Made by a program: the position numbers and the translations under genes. DNA of 64,000 bases from Alphaproteobacteria bacterium HGW-Alphaproteobacteria-18 (GTDB taxonomy: Bacteria > Pseudomonadota > Alphaproteobacteria > Caulobacterales > Hyphomonadaceae), in assembly GCA_002841155.1 (NCBI GenBank), contig PHEH01000001.1, positions 361,825 through 425,824 of the forward strand. The letters run 5' to 3'. How positions within the stretch are numbered: the stretch's first letter is position 1; each line of letters opens with the position of its first letter. The notes beneath the pieces were generated by a model that did not search any database, was not told the DNA's origin, and worked only from the letters and a program-made list of their open reading frames with translations. Shown here piece by piece: positions 27,268-37,899 of the stretch.

Positions 27268-28044
27268 ATGTTTGATACGCATGTGAACCTGCATGGCGAA
27301 GCGTTTGCTGGCGACCTTCAGGAAGTTCTGGCGCGTGCGCGGGAAGCGGGTGTTCGCCGTTTCCTCGCGATCTGTGACCGGTTCGATAATTTTCCGGCCG
27401 TATACGCCATCGCCAAGGCGGAGGTAGATATGTGGTGCTCCGTAGGCACACACCCTCACCACGCGAAGGACTTCACGCATCTGACAGCCGGGATGCTGAT
27501 CGAGGCGGCCAGAGACGCAAAGGTTGTTGCTATTGGGGAAACCGGGCTTGATTTCCATTATGGGTACAGTCCGGAAAAAGAACAGGTTTCCTGTCTTCAG
27601 GCGCACATATCAGCAGCCCGCGAGACGAACCTCCCGCTGATCCTGCACACACGTGAGGCCGATGATCTGATGGCCGATATTCTTGAGGCGGAGATGGCCA
27701 ACGGCGCATTCCGTCCGCTGCTTCATTGCTACACGGGCGGTGAGGGACTGGCGAAACGGGCGTTGGCGTTGGGCGCTTATTTCTCCGTCTCCGGAATTCT
27801 TTCTTTCAAGAGCGCGAAAGATGTTCGTGCCGTGATGAGCGATATTCCCATAGAGCGGATCATTCTTGAGACGGATTGTCCTTATCTTGCGCCGATGCCC
27901 ATGCGGGGCAGGCGGAATGAGCCGGCCTTTCTAGTGCATGTCGCCGAAGCGCTTGCGGCCCTGAAGGGCATGCCGGTCGATGAGGTAAAGGCCATCACTG
28001 AAGCGAATGCCCTGACGCTGTTTTCAAAGGTCAGCGCGACGTGA
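27268..28044 (+). CDS. tatD: TatD-family metal-dependent hydrolase
   Basis: 258-aa TIM-barrel hydrolase of the TatD DNase family (3'-5' exonuclease or deoxyribonuclease activities are known in the family). The conserved VGTHPHH, GETGLDFHY, LILHTREA, LLHCYTGG and LETDCPYLAP segments are present. The N-terminal HxH metal motif reads DTHVNLH, so the second histidine position is Asn; Asn at this position may be a lineage variant. Third gene of the tmk-holB-tatD operon; its stop overlaps the next start. Confidence 0.92.
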   Translation: MFDTHVNLHGEAFAGDLQEVLARAREAGVRRFLAICDRFDNFPAVYAIAKAEVDMWCSVGTHPHHAKDFTHLTAGMLIEAARDAKVVAIGETGLDFHYGYSPEKEQVSCLQAHISAARETNLPLILHTREADDLMADILEAEMANGAFRPLLHCYTGGEGLAKRALALGAYFSVSGILSFKSAKDVRAVMSDIPIERIILETDCPYLAPMPMRGRRNEPAFLVHVAEALAALKGMPVDEVKAITEANALTLFSKVSAT

Positions 28045-28844
28045 GCGATACACGGATCATCCTCCTGGGAACCGGGTCTTCAGGCGGCGTTCCGCGCGTC
28101 GGGGGAGATTGGGGCGCATGCGACCCCGAAGAGCCGAAAAACCGCCGGCGGAGATGCTGCGCACTGGTTCAGAAACGTGGGGAAAATGAAACCCTAACCA
28201 ACATCCTCATCGATACTTCGCCCGACCTGCGGGAGCAGCTTCTTGACGCGCAGGTGACGCATCTGGACGCCGTTATCTATACCCATGATCATGCCGACCA
28301 GTCTCACGGGATTGATGATGTGCGCGCGCTGGCCATTCGGCAGCGAAGCGCAATACCGGTCTATTTTGATCCGTATGCGCGCGGCAGTCTGCTGACGCGG
28401 TTTGAATACTGTTTCACCGGGGCGAAGGGCTATCCACCAATTCTCTCGCCCCACAATACCGTCCATGAGGGGCAGGCGTTCACTGTGCCTGGGCAGGGCG
28501 GGCCTGTGGAATTCTTTCCGATAGGCATGATCCACGGGCCCATTCCGTGCATGGGTTACAGGATCGGAAACGTCGCCTATTGCAATGATGTTAACGAACT
28601 GACGGAGGCGGCGCTGAGGCAGCTTCAGGATCTCGATGTGCTGATCATCGACGCTCTGCGCTATGCGCCGCACCCGTCGCACGCGCACCTTGCGCTAGCC
28701 CTTGAATGGATTGATGCGCTGAAGCCCAGGAGGGCGGTTCTTACGAACCTGCATGTCGACATGGATTATCAGACGCTACGCCAGACGCTGCCGGCGACTA
28801 TCGAGCCTGGCTATGACGGCATGGAAATCAGGATTGATCGCTAA
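28041..28844 (+). CDS. MBL-fold metallo-hydrolase (PhnP/RNase Z-like)
   Basis: 267-aa metallo-beta-lactamase-fold protein starting at GTG 28041, which overlaps the tatD stop. The metal-binding motif THDHADQSHGIDD lies near residue 80, with further histidines in IGMIHGPIPCMGY and LHVDMDY. The opening ILLGTGSSGGVPRVGGDWGACD, with a nearby pair of cysteines, is typical of the PhnP-like phosphodiesterase subgroup that follows tatD in many alphaproteobacteria. Cyclic phosphodiester or RNA substrates are plausible, but the substrate is unknown. Confidence 0.88.
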   Translation: MSDTRIILLGTGSSGGVPRVGGDWGACDPEEPKNRRRRCCALVQKRGENETLTNILIDTSPDLREQLLDAQVTHLDAVIYTHDHADQSHGIDDVRALAIRQRSAIPVYFDPYARGSLLTRFEYCFTGAKGYPPILSPHNTVHEGQAFTVPGQGGPVEFFPIGMIHGPIPCMGYRIGNVAYCNDVNELTEAALRQLQDLDVLIIDALRYAPHPSHAHLALALEWIDALKPRRAVLTNLHVDMDYQTLRQTLPATIEPGYDGMEIRIDR

Positions 28845-28958
28845 GCCGGGCATGGCAGGCCAGGCTTGAGGGGGCTCTCCGGTCGATTGCCGGAAGTTCC
28901 AGAATCGTATCTGAATACAAAGCCTTAATGGGCGCTCGCGCGCCATATAATAATTTCC

Positions 28959-28974
28959 CATAATATAGATTATG
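28959..28974. promoter_or_regulatory. AT-rich inverted repeat
   Basis: Perfect inverted repeat CATAAT-ATAG-ATTATG in the roughly 300-bp gap between the MBL-fold hydrolase and the convergent hydrolase/flavin reductase gene. The surrounding 28900-28980 is clearly more AT-rich than the window average. It could be an operator or part of a terminator region; nothing else was recognised in the gap. Confidence 0.3.
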
Positions 28975-29139
28975 CGACTTGGATTGCAAAAGGTGTGGCG
29001 TGGCCAAGCATGCACGGGTGATGAGCAAACTGCAGAACTCGGCGAGATAGCGACGCGGCGCTTATCCCCTTCCCCCTTCTGCGCAAGGCAGATTGCATTC
29101 AGGTCGGCATCAGTATTTGTTAAGATTTGCGACGAGGCA

Positions 29140-30291
29140 TCAGGAAAAATGTAGCCGGCGGTATTTTCCGCGGAAATACAGCAACGGATCGCGGCGCGGT
29201 TCAAACCTTGCCCGCTCCACTTGGCCAATCAGGATGATATGGTCTCCGCCATCATGGACAGCATGGCGTGAGCATTCGAATGTCGCCAGCGACCCCGTCA
29301 ACACAGGCGTTCCATGCAGGCCAGGCTCCCAGGGCGTCGCCCCGAACCTGTCTTCATTGCGGCGTGAGAAGCGAATGGAGGTCGGCTGCTGTCCAATGTG
29401 CAGCACATTTACCGCGAAATGCTCTGCCATCTGAAAAACTTCGGAACTGGCGGATGATTTGGCTATACAGGTCAAAAGTAAAGGCGGGTCCAGTGATACG
29501 GACGTGAAAGAGTTTGCCGTCAGGCCCACTGGCTGGCTGGCGGCATCCTTAGCGGTCATGACCGTCACGCCAGTAGCGAAGCAACCCAACGCATCCCGGA
29601 GCGTGCGCGCGTCAGAACCTTGGCGATATTCGGGGGTAGCGCGCGGCAGGCGGCGCTCCAGAAAGTCAATCAGCACAGCACTGAATGCATCAAACCCTTC
29701 CGCGCAGGATGGCGGTGTGCTGGCAGATATTTCCACAGCCTCAGCATGCGGAATACGTCTGGCGATCTGCTCCATGCTGTCTGAAACGGGCACCAGAACG
29801 CCACTGACCATCAACAGGGGCAACCTCTCCGGCAAGAGATCGAGTTTTCGTGCGTCCACAGACTTCGAGTCCACAAGGACTATGCCCGAGGCCATCAGCT
29901 CCGCATGCTGGCTGATCGCGTCGATGGCTATAGCCGCGTCATCTCCTGCTGCCAGGATTACCGGCCGCATGGGCAATTGACCAAGGACTGCCTGCAAACT
30001 CTCACAGGCATAGGTGCCGACATTACCAGGAATAAGCGTAGCGGATCGATCGAAGGGGGCCAGGCGAACGACCTGCCTGCCCGCTTTCACCAGCGCGATT
30101 GCAAGATCCTCCCAGAAACCCGCCCCATGCCCTGAATGCTCCAGAAGCACGACGGCGGGATCATCCGGGTGACCAGTCAATTGCCCTTGAAGGGTGAGAC
30201 CACCTACGCCCCTGAATTCCGTTGCTGTGCTCAATTCGCAATGCCCTTGAAACCAAACGCCCAAATGCGACCCCTGTAAGCCACTAAACAC
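29140..30291 (-). CDS. Alpha/beta-hydrolase-like domain fused to flavin reductase domain
   Basis: 383-aa two-domain protein. Residues about 30-215 resemble an alpha/beta hydrolase (EHSGHGAGFWEDLA; VILAAGDDAAIAIDAI), but the nucleophile elbow reads GDD where GxSxG is expected, and the catalytic-His region (VEISASTPPSCAEGF) has no histidine. Residues about 228-380 are a complete HpaC/RutF-like flavin reductase (LGCFATGVTVMTA; PVGLTANSFTSVSLDPPLLL; FAVNVL; DHIILIGQV). The flavin reductase half is probably the active part, supplying reduced FMN to an unknown monooxygenase. The GTG start at 30291 has no clear Shine-Dalgarno, so the N-terminus is uncertain. Confidence 0.78.
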   Translation of the reverse strand: MFSGLQGSHLGVWFQGHCELSTATEFRGVGGLTLQGQLTGHPDDPAVVLLEHSGHGAGFWEDLAIALVKAGRQVVRLAPFDRSATLIPGNVGTYACESLQAVLGQLPMRPVILAAGDDAAIAIDAISQHAELMASGIVLVDSKSVDARKLDLLPERLPLLMVSGVLVPVSDSMEQIARRIPHAEAVEISASTPPSCAEGFDAFSAVLIDFLERRLPRATPEYRQGSDARTLRDALGCFATGVTVMTAKDAASQPVGLTANSFTSVSLDPPLLLTCIAKSSASSEVFQMAEHFAVNVLHIGQQPTSIRFSRRNEDRFGATPWEPGLHGTPVLTGSLATFECSRHAVHDGGDHIILIGQVERARFEPRRDPLLYFRGKYRRLHFS

Positions 30292-30477
30292 ATATAGACC
30301 CGTTGGCCGCGCTGGCCAGCCCGATCAGGGCCAGGCGAGCACTTCGCGTGCAATCCACCCAATCCTGGCTAAGCCGAGCAATATTCATGCCAGGTACGCC
30401 CCGCGGAGGCCGCAGGGCCAAGGGGTATTGGTGCTTATATTATCTGAGCGTTTGTCTGAAGGGCTCGGCGTGGCCGC

Positions 30478-32058
30478 CTACTCCCACTCAATCGTGCCCG
30501 GAGGTTTGGAGGTGACGTCGTATACGACACGATTGACACCTTTTACTTCGTTTATAATCCGGGTTGCGACACGGCCGAGGAAAGAATGCTCAAAAGGGTA
30601 ATAGTCCGCCGTCATACCATCCGTTGAAGTCACGGCGCGAAGCGCCAGAACCGCCTCATAAGTCCGCTCGTCCCCCATCACGCCAACGGTGTTGACCGGA
30701 AGCAGTACACTGAAGGCCTGCCAGATTTCATCGTAGAGGCCGGCCTTGCGGATCTCGTCGATATAGATCGCATCGGCCTTGCGGAGCGTGTCTGCCTTTT
30801 CGCGCGTGATGGCGCCGGGAATGCGGATGGCAAGGCCAGGACCGGGGAAAGGATGGCGCCCAACGAAGGCTTCGGGAAGCCCGAGTTCACGGCCGAGCGC
30901 GCGGACTTCATCCTTGAAGAGTTCGCGCAGCGGCTCGACCAGCTTCATCTTCATGCGCGCCGGAAGACCGCCCACATTGTGGTGGCTCTTAATGGTCACT
31001 GAGGGGCCGCCAATTGCGGACACGCTTTCGATGACATCCGGGTACAGAGTGCCCTGAGCGAGGAAGTCGGCGCCGCCAATCTTGGCAGCCTCTGCATCGA
31101 ATACGTCGATAAACAGGCCACCGATGATTTTACGTTTCTTCTCTGGATCTGTCACAGCATCAAGCTGACCGAGGAAGAGGTCAGAAGCGTCTACATGGAC
31201 AAGCGGAATATTGTAATGCTCACGGAAGAGGCTGACGACCTGCTCGCTTTCACCGGCTCGCATTAGTCCGTGGTCGACGTATACGCAGGTTAGCTGGTCA
31301 CCGATGGCTTCATGGATGAGCACGGCAGCTACGGACGAGTCTACACCTCCTGAAAGACCGCAGATAACCCTGCCCTTGCCGACCTGTGTGCGGATTTTCT
31401 GGATCGCCTCGGCGCGGTAGGCCGCCATCGTCCAGTCGCCTTTGAGGCCCGCGACCCCGTGTGTGAAGTTTCGCAACAGGCGCGCGCCATGCGTCGTGTG
31501 GACGACTTCGGGGTGGAACTGGGTGCCGTAGAATTTCCGCTCAGGATCGGCGATCACGGCATAGGGCGCGCCGGGAGATCTGGCGATCACGCCAAAGCCG
31601 GGGGCCATTTCGGCAACATGATCACCATGGCTCATCCAGACCTGCTCTGAATTGCCACCCTCAAACAGTCCGTCGAGAATGGGATCGGTCTGCACGGGCT
31701 CAATATAGGCGCGGCCGAACTCACGGCTGGTGCCGCTTTCCACCTTGCCGCCGAGCTGGTGCATCATCACCTGCTGGCCGTAGCAGATACCGAGAATGGG
31801 CAGGCCGCTGTCAAAAATGGACTGGTCCGCCAGGGGCGCGTCTGTCCAGGTGACGCTCGCCGGGCCGCCAGACAGAATGATCGCTTGGGGCCCGTAGGCC
31901 TTCAGGAAGGCGCCATCGACCTTGTTGAAGGGGTGGATTTCGCAATAGACGCCGCTTTCTCGCAGGCGCCGGGCGATCAGTTGGGTTACCTGACTGCCGA
32001 AATCAACGATTAGAACGCGTTCATGGGTGGTGGGGGCGGAATCGGCTTGCTGTGTCAT
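30478..32058 (-). CDS. guaA: GMP synthase (glutamine-hydrolysing)
   Basis: 526-aa enzyme converting XMP to GMP with glutamine and ATP. It has an N-terminal class I amidotransferase domain (nucleophile Cys in GICYGQQV), an ATP-pyrophosphatase P-loop SGGVDSSV near residue 233, and a C-terminal dimerisation domain ending KPPGTIEWE, the canonical terminus. Length is normal. guaA and guaB are both in this neighbourhood, separated by rsmB and two rightward genes. Confidence 0.97.
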   Translation of the reverse strand: MTQQADSAPTTHERVLIVDFGSQVTQLIARRLRESGVYCEIHPFNKVDGAFLKAYGPQAIILSGGPASVTWTDAPLADQSIFDSGLPILGICYGQQVMMHQLGGKVESGTSREFGRAYIEPVQTDPILDGLFEGGNSEQVWMSHGDHVAEMAPGFGVIARSPGAPYAVIADPERKFYGTQFHPEVVHTTHGARLLRNFTHGVAGLKGDWTMAAYRAEAIQKIRTQVGKGRVICGLSGGVDSSVAAVLIHEAIGDQLTCVYVDHGLMRAGESEQVVSLFREHYNIPLVHVDASDLFLGQLDAVTDPEKKRKIIGGLFIDVFDAEAAKIGGADFLAQGTLYPDVIESVSAIGGPSVTIKSHHNVGGLPARMKMKLVEPLRELFKDEVRALGRELGLPEAFVGRHPFPGPGLAIRIPGAITREKADTLRKADAIYIDEIRKAGLYDEIWQAFSVLLPVNTVGVMGDERTYEAVLALRAVTSTDGMTADYYPFEHSFLGRVATRIINEVKGVNRVVYDVTSKPPGTIEWE

Positions 32059-32145
32059 GGCCCCTATTAGCGAGGGTTTTACAAACGCGAAAGTCTGTCA
32101 AAGGCGACAATTGCCTATTTGGGCAGGAAGGCATTAGCTAGGGCC

Positions 32146-33231
32146 ATGAACGCACCCTTACAGACTGTACCGCAACTCATCGCCAGTGCCCGGCAGGCCC
32201 TACAGGCCGGTGGTAACCCACTTCTGGCGGTGGAGGCCCTGAACGAAGCCGTGAAGCAGGCCCCCCGGGACATTGGCCTCATCCTTTATCTGGGCGACGC
32301 ACATCACGCGGCAGGCCAGAAGACTGAAGCGGGGCATGCTTATGGGATCGGCCTCAAGCTGGCCCAGCAGATCAATCCGGCTTCAATACCCGAAGGCATT
32401 CGCCAGGCTTTACGGCGCGCAGAGGCGCGGCGCGCCGAATACGCGGCAGCGTATGAGGGCTTTCTGCGCGGCCGGTTGCCGAGCGGCGCGATAGAGCCCC
32501 GGTTTGATCAGGCGCTCGATATCCTGCTGGGACGCCGGAAGATATTCGTCCAGCAGCCGACAAAGTTCTACTTTCCCGGCCTGCCTCAGATTCAGTTTTA
32601 CGATACGGCGCTGTTCGATTGGGCCTCGGAGCTTGAATCAAAGACCGATCAGATTCGCGACGAGCTGATCGCGGTGATGGCAGAGACAGACGCGTTTGCG
32701 CCGTATCTGCCGGAAGAGGACACGTTTCGCCCGCATCTGAGCTCAACGGCTTTGCAGGGCAGCCTGGACTGGGCCGCTTTCTACATCTGGCAGGACGGGC
32801 GGTATGTTGAAGAGAATGCCCGCCGTTGTCCGGTTACGGCTGCGGCGTTCCAGAATGTTCCATTGGACTTAATGCCCGGGAAAGCCCCCTCCGTCCTGTT
32901 TTCAAGGCTGAAACCGGGCGCGCATATTCCGCCGCATACCGGGCTCGTGAACACGCGGTTGATTGGCCACCTGCCCTTGCTTGTGCCCGGACCGGCATGG
33001 CTTCGAGTTGGCAACGAAGTGCACCATTGGCAGGAAGGCAAGCTCGTGGTGTTCGATGACTCCATAGAGCATGAAGCAAAGAATGAAGCGGACGAAACCC
33101 GCGTCGTGCTTCTGTTTGATTTCTGGAGACCCGAAATTACTGCGCGCGAGCGCGAACAGATCACCGTCCTTATGGAAGCTATTTCTGACTACACAGGAGA
33201 TGAGCCCCCGCGGAAGCAGGACCCGTTATGA
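32146..33231 (+). CDS. Aspartyl/asparaginyl beta-hydroxylase-family protein with TPR-like N-terminus
   Basis: 361-aa 2-oxoglutarate/Fe(II) dioxygenase of the AspH/LpxO family. Residues about 1-120 are helical and TPR-like (GNPLLAVEALNEAVKQAP... LYLGDAHHAAGQ). The catalytic domain occupies about 160-345; its two iron-ligand histidines are visible in HIPPHTGLVN and DDSIEHEAKN, followed by RVVLLFDFWRPE. Possible substrates are a protein Asp/Asn side chain or a lipid A acyl chain, as for LpxO. ATG 32146 is preferred to an upstream TTG. The 3' end overlaps the convergent rsmB-like gene by 6 bp. Confidence 0.85.
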   Translation: MNAPLQTVPQLIASARQALQAGGNPLLAVEALNEAVKQAPRDIGLILYLGDAHHAAGQKTEAGHAYGIGLKLAQQINPASIPEGIRQALRRAEARRAEYAAAYEGFLRGRLPSGAIEPRFDQALDILLGRRKIFVQQPTKFYFPGLPQIQFYDTALFDWASELESKTDQIRDELIAVMAETDAFAPYLPEEDTFRPHLSSTALQGSLDWAAFYIWQDGRYVEENARRCPVTAAAFQNVPLDLMPGKAPSVLFSRLKPGAHIPPHTGLVNTRLIGHLPLLVPGPAWLRVGNEVHHWQEGKLVVFDDSIEHEAKNEADETRVVLLFDFWRPEITAREREQITVLMEAISDYTGDEPPRKQDPL

Positions 33232-34533
33232 GGTTCGCCGCAACACGGCGAAGAAAAAGCCATCTGTCCCGGCACGCTTTGGCGTGAGGCGTACGCTTCC
33301 GGTGGGGCCGCGGAATTTTCGGACCGTTGCCGCGCCGTGATCGGTCAGAAGGCCTGATGCGATCGCGGCTTCGGCAGCATCTTGTTCAGTGAAGCGCGCA
33401 TCGGCAGACAGGAACTCCGCAACACGGTCTTCATCTTCCTCGATGAGGAATGAGCAGGTCGCGTACAGCATGCGGCCGCCGGGTTTGACATAGTTGGCGG
33501 CTTCAGCAAGGATCTGGCGCTGGTCTTCGATACGCTTGTCGAGCTGGGCCGGCTTTACGCGCCATTTTGAATCCGGCCGGCGGCGCCAGGTTCCCGTGCC
33601 TGTGCAAGGGGCATCGACAAAGACGAGATCCATCTGGCCGACCAGCGGGTCGAGGCTGGTGCCCTCACTCGGGTGAACCAGTTGAACGTTGTGGGCCCCT
33701 GACCGTTTGAGGCGGGGAATAAGCGCAGAGAGGCGTTTGCCATCAATGTCGTAAGCGTAGATCTGCCCCTTGCCTTCCATCTGCGCGGCGAGCGCGAGCG
33801 TCTTGCCGCCTCCTCCCGCGCAGAAGTCCAGCACCTGTTCGCCCGGCTTTGCGTTGGCCGCAGCGGCCGCAATCTGGCTGCCAGCATCCTGGACTTCTAC
33901 CCACCCCCTGGAAAAGGCCGGGATACCTTCGATAGAGTCTTCACGTTCAGTGGGATCGCGCGCGGGGATGTTGTAAGCATTGTTGAGCAGCGCCGACGGT
34001 ACGGCGCTCACGGACTTCAGGGGCAAGGATGCCTTTTCACTGTCGGCCTTCAGAGAATTGACGCGCAGATCCACGTCCGCGCGGACAGCCATAGCCTGGG
34101 CCTCGATCACCGCATCCGGCCCGAAGACGCGCTGCATATGGGGTGTCATCCATTCAGGAAAGTCACCCTGCACATGGATGGGCGCCGCGGGATCGGGCGC
34201 CATGATCAGAGCTTCGCGCTCAGCATTCGTTAGAGGCGTGGGGCCATGATCGTCATAGCAGGCCTGCTCGATGTCCCGGGCTGGCCAATCCCAACCAAAG
34301 CGAAGTGTCCCAAAAACAAGGGCACGCGGATCGCCGTGCCCCATATGATGGGCGGTGGAATTCCGGCGGCGAAGGGCGTCAAGCACAAGCCCTGAGACCC
34401 AGGCGCGATCCTTGGAACCAGCATATCGCGCGCGCTTGCCCCAGTCGCGCACGGCGATTTTCACCGGCTGATGGCGTTCAAGCACGTCCGTAAGGACAGA
34501 AATTGCTGCGCTGATGCGTCCGCCATTGCGCAT
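33226..34533 (-). CDS. RsmB/NOL1-NOP2-sun family RNA (cytosine-5-)-methyltransferase
   Basis: 435-aa SAM-dependent m5C methyltransferase. The N-terminal ~130 residues are an RsmB-like helical region; the SAM site is in LDFCAGGGGKTLALA, and the two family cysteines are in DAPCTGTGTWRRRP and YATCSFL. It probably modifies 16S rRNA, as RsmB does at C967 in Escherichia coli, although other members act at different positions. GGAG about 9 bp upstream of ATG 34533 supports the start. Located between guaB and guaA, a common alphaproteobacterial arrangement. Confidence 0.9.
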   Translation of the reverse strand: MRNGGRISAAISVLTDVLERHQPVKIAVRDWGKRARYAGSKDRAWVSGLVLDALRRRNSTAHHMGHGDPRALVFGTLRFGWDWPARDIEQACYDDHGPTPLTNAEREALIMAPDPAAPIHVQGDFPEWMTPHMQRVFGPDAVIEAQAMAVRADVDLRVNSLKADSEKASLPLKSVSAVPSALLNNAYNIPARDPTEREDSIEGIPAFSRGWVEVQDAGSQIAAAAANAKPGEQVLDFCAGGGGKTLALAAQMEGKGQIYAYDIDGKRLSALIPRLKRSGAHNVQLVHPSEGTSLDPLVGQMDLVFVDAPCTGTGTWRRRPDSKWRVKPAQLDKRIEDQRQILAEAANYVKPGGRMLYATCSFLIEEDEDRVAEFLSADARFTEQDAAEAAIASGLLTDHGAATVRKFRGPTGSVRLTPKRAGTDGFFFAVLRRTS

Positions 34534-34607
34534 GTGTCGGCTCTCCGGTTACGTAAGTTGGCGTGTTAGCCTCCTATGGGGCCAGTGAAAACAATAAAGG
34601 GCTGAAG

Positions 34608-35216
34608 ATGCTGGAGATTCACATGCCGGAAGGCCTGCGTGATGCGTCGCGGGCCGATTGGCGCCAATTGGGTGACATTACTGGCGAAGCCTTTGCCGAT
34701 GACCCGGTCAATCGGTGGATTTTTGGAAAGACAGAGGCGCTCAAGCCGGTCTTTTCGCAGCTGGCGCGCCATCTCTACCTGCCCAATGGCATCTGCCATC
34801 TGGCGGGGGATGGGGGCGCAGCGATGTGGTGCCTGTCTGACAAGCACAAGGAGCTCGGCCCTCTTCCGACACTCGGCTTGGTCTGGACACTCATTCAGCA
34901 TGGATCAAAAGGCGCCGCCAAACGCGCCCTCTCGGCCGGTGAAGCGATGTCGCGTGAGCATCCAAAAGCCCCACATCTCTATCTTTTCACGATAGGCACA
35001 CGGAAAACCGCCCGCGGCAAAGGGCTCGGAAAGCAGCTTATCAGCCCGACATTGAGCGCTGCCGACAATGCCCGCCTGCCCTGCTATCTGGAGAACTCAA
35101 ACCCGGCGAATTCAGGTTTCTATATGAGCCACGGCTTCGAGCGTATGAAACTGTTCGAGCCCGGCCCAGGCGGCCCGCCCCTTGAAGCGATGTGGCGGGA
35201 GCCCAGGGCGGTTTAG
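34608..35216 (+). CDS. GNAT-family N-acetyltransferase
   Basis: 202-aa acetyltransferase. The acetyl-CoA loop is visible in TRKTARGKGLGKQLI near residue 140, followed by LPCYLENSNPANSGFYMSHGFE, typical of GNAT motif B. The N-terminal ~45 residues resemble the DPVNRWIFG type seen in uncharacterised GNATs. AGGG about 8 bp before ATG 34608 fixes the start. The substrate cannot be inferred. It is convergent with guaB and separated from it by 11 bp. Confidence 0.85.
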   Translation: MLEIHMPEGLRDASRADWRQLGDITGEAFADDPVNRWIFGKTEALKPVFSQLARHLYLPNGICHLAGDGGAAMWCLSDKHKELGPLPTLGLVWTLIQHGSKGAAKRALSAGEAMSREHPKAPHLYLFTIGTRKTARGKGLGKQLISPTLSAADNARLPCYLENSNPANSGFYMSHGFERMKLFEPGPGGPPLEAMWREPRAV

Positions 35217-35227
35217 AACGCCAGCCA

Positions 35228-36718
<1,491 letters not shown>

Positions 36719-36759
36719 TCGCGAAGGCTTGTGAAGTCCCCTCGTGCTTGCCCGGCCGT

Positions 36760-37170
36760 TTACCTCCCTGGAAAGCGCGGGAATGCGGGCACCCCATCCG
36801 GGATCAAATGGAAAGACTGCGCATCAGCTGTCTGCATGATCATCTGAGGCCCCTGGAAGATGCCAGGATCGTCCAGAGCGCCCACCTTGAGAATGAGTGC
36901 ACCAGGGAGTGCGGGAGAGCGTGTGAGCAGCTGCGTGCCGCAGTCAGGGCAGAATTCACGTGTAGCGGCGCCCGGATGATCTGGCCGCACAAACGCCTTG
37001 GTGGCACCCTTTGTGAACTTGAAGGCTGCTTCTGGCATGGCGATGAAATCATTGCCCTCACCACCGGTGAAGTACTGGCATTCCCGGCAATGACAGCGTG
37101 CACGCATGATCGGGTCACCTCCCGCTTCATACCTGACATTGCCGCAATAACAGCCACCTGAAAATACCAT
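36760..37170 (-). CDS. GFA/CENP-V family zinc protein
   Basis: 136-aa protein of the glutathione-dependent formaldehyde-activating enzyme (GFA) superfamily. Zinc cysteines are visible as GGCYCGNVRY near residue 5, RCHCREC near 25 and FCPDCGTQL near 73. Many family members have no proven formaldehyde or glutathione role. Sits between rlmE (24-bp gap) and guaB, all leftward, so it may be cotranscribed with both. Confidence 0.88.
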   Translation of the reverse strand: MVFSGGCYCGNVRYEAGGDPIMRARCHCRECQYFTGGEGNDFIAMPEAAFKFTKGATKAFVRPDHPGAATREFCPDCGTQLLTRSPALPGALILKVGALDDPGIFQGPQMIMQTADAQSFHLIPDGVPAFPRFPGR

Positions 37171-37194
37171 ACTACCCTCCTGTTTTGAGGGAGA

Positions 37195-37899
37195 TTAGTG
37201 CCGGAAGCCCTTCGCGACCACATAGATTTCCGGGCTGCCTGCGCGGCTGGCGGCAGGTTTGATATGCTTCACCGTTCGGAAATGCTGCTTGAGCTGGTCA
37301 AGCACGTCTTTGGTCGTGCCGCCCTGAAACACTTTTGCACAAAAGGAACCGCCTTCAGAAAGGTGCTCAAGCGCAAAAGCGACGGCCATTTCAACCAGGG
37401 TCACGGTGCGCAGGTGATCTGTCTGCTTATGGCCGGTGGTATTGGCAGCCATATCAGAGAGGATGAGGTCCGGTGGCCCCGAGAGGCCTGCGAGCATTCT
37501 GGCCACATCATCGGGATTGTTGACGTCACCCTCAATGATCGTGGCGCCCTCAATCGGGATAAGGGGCAAAAGGTCAATGCCAGCCACTTCTGCTGCGCCG
37601 CTTTGGAGGGCGACCTGTATCCAGCCACCTGGCGCGCACCCCAGATCGATAACTCGCTGGCCTTTGCGGAGTATTTTCGCGGCGCTATCAATTTCCAGTA
37701 GTTTGTACGCGGCCCTGGACCGATAGCCCTCGTCCTTCGCCTTTCGGACATAGGGATCCTGAAGTTGCCGCTCGATCCAGCGTTTTGAGCTTTCCGTTCG
37801 CGCGTTGCGGGCAATTACCTTGCGCTCGGTCGTGCTACGCCCGGAATCCTGCCTCTCGGGGCCTGGGCCCTTCCACCGCCGCCTGTCATCGTCACTCAT
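37195..37899 (-). CDS. rlmE: 23S rRNA 2'-O-ribose U2552 methyltransferase
   Basis: 234-aa FtsJ/RrmJ-family methyltransferase acting on the large ribosomal subunit A-loop. SAM site VIDLGCAPGGWIQVA; the K-D-K-E catalytic residues are in RSRAAYKLLEID, ILSDMAANTTG, CAKVFQGG and SPEIYVVAKG. ATG 37899 is chosen because AGGAGG lies 6 bp upstream; the longer frame runs into ppx. Overlaps the ppx stop by 8 bp, the conserved ppx-rlmE pairing of alphaproteobacteria. Confidence 0.93.
   Translation of the reverse strand: MSDDDRRRWKGPGPERQDSGRSTTERKVIARNARTESSKRWIERQLQDPYVRKAKDEGYRSRAAYKLLEIDSAAKILRKGQRVIDLGCAPGGWIQVALQSGAAEVAGIDLLPLIPIEGATIIEGDVNNPDDVARMLAGLSGPPDLILSDMAANTTGHKQTDHLRTVTLVEMAVAFALEHLSEGGSFCAKVFQGGTTKDVLDQLKQHFRTVKHIKPAASRAGSPEIYVVAKGFRH

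Noticed and set aside
28972-29154. 60-residue frame in the gap after the MBL-fold hydrolase
   Set aside because: No ribosome-binding site or recognisable sequence, and it runs into the end of the convergent fusion gene.
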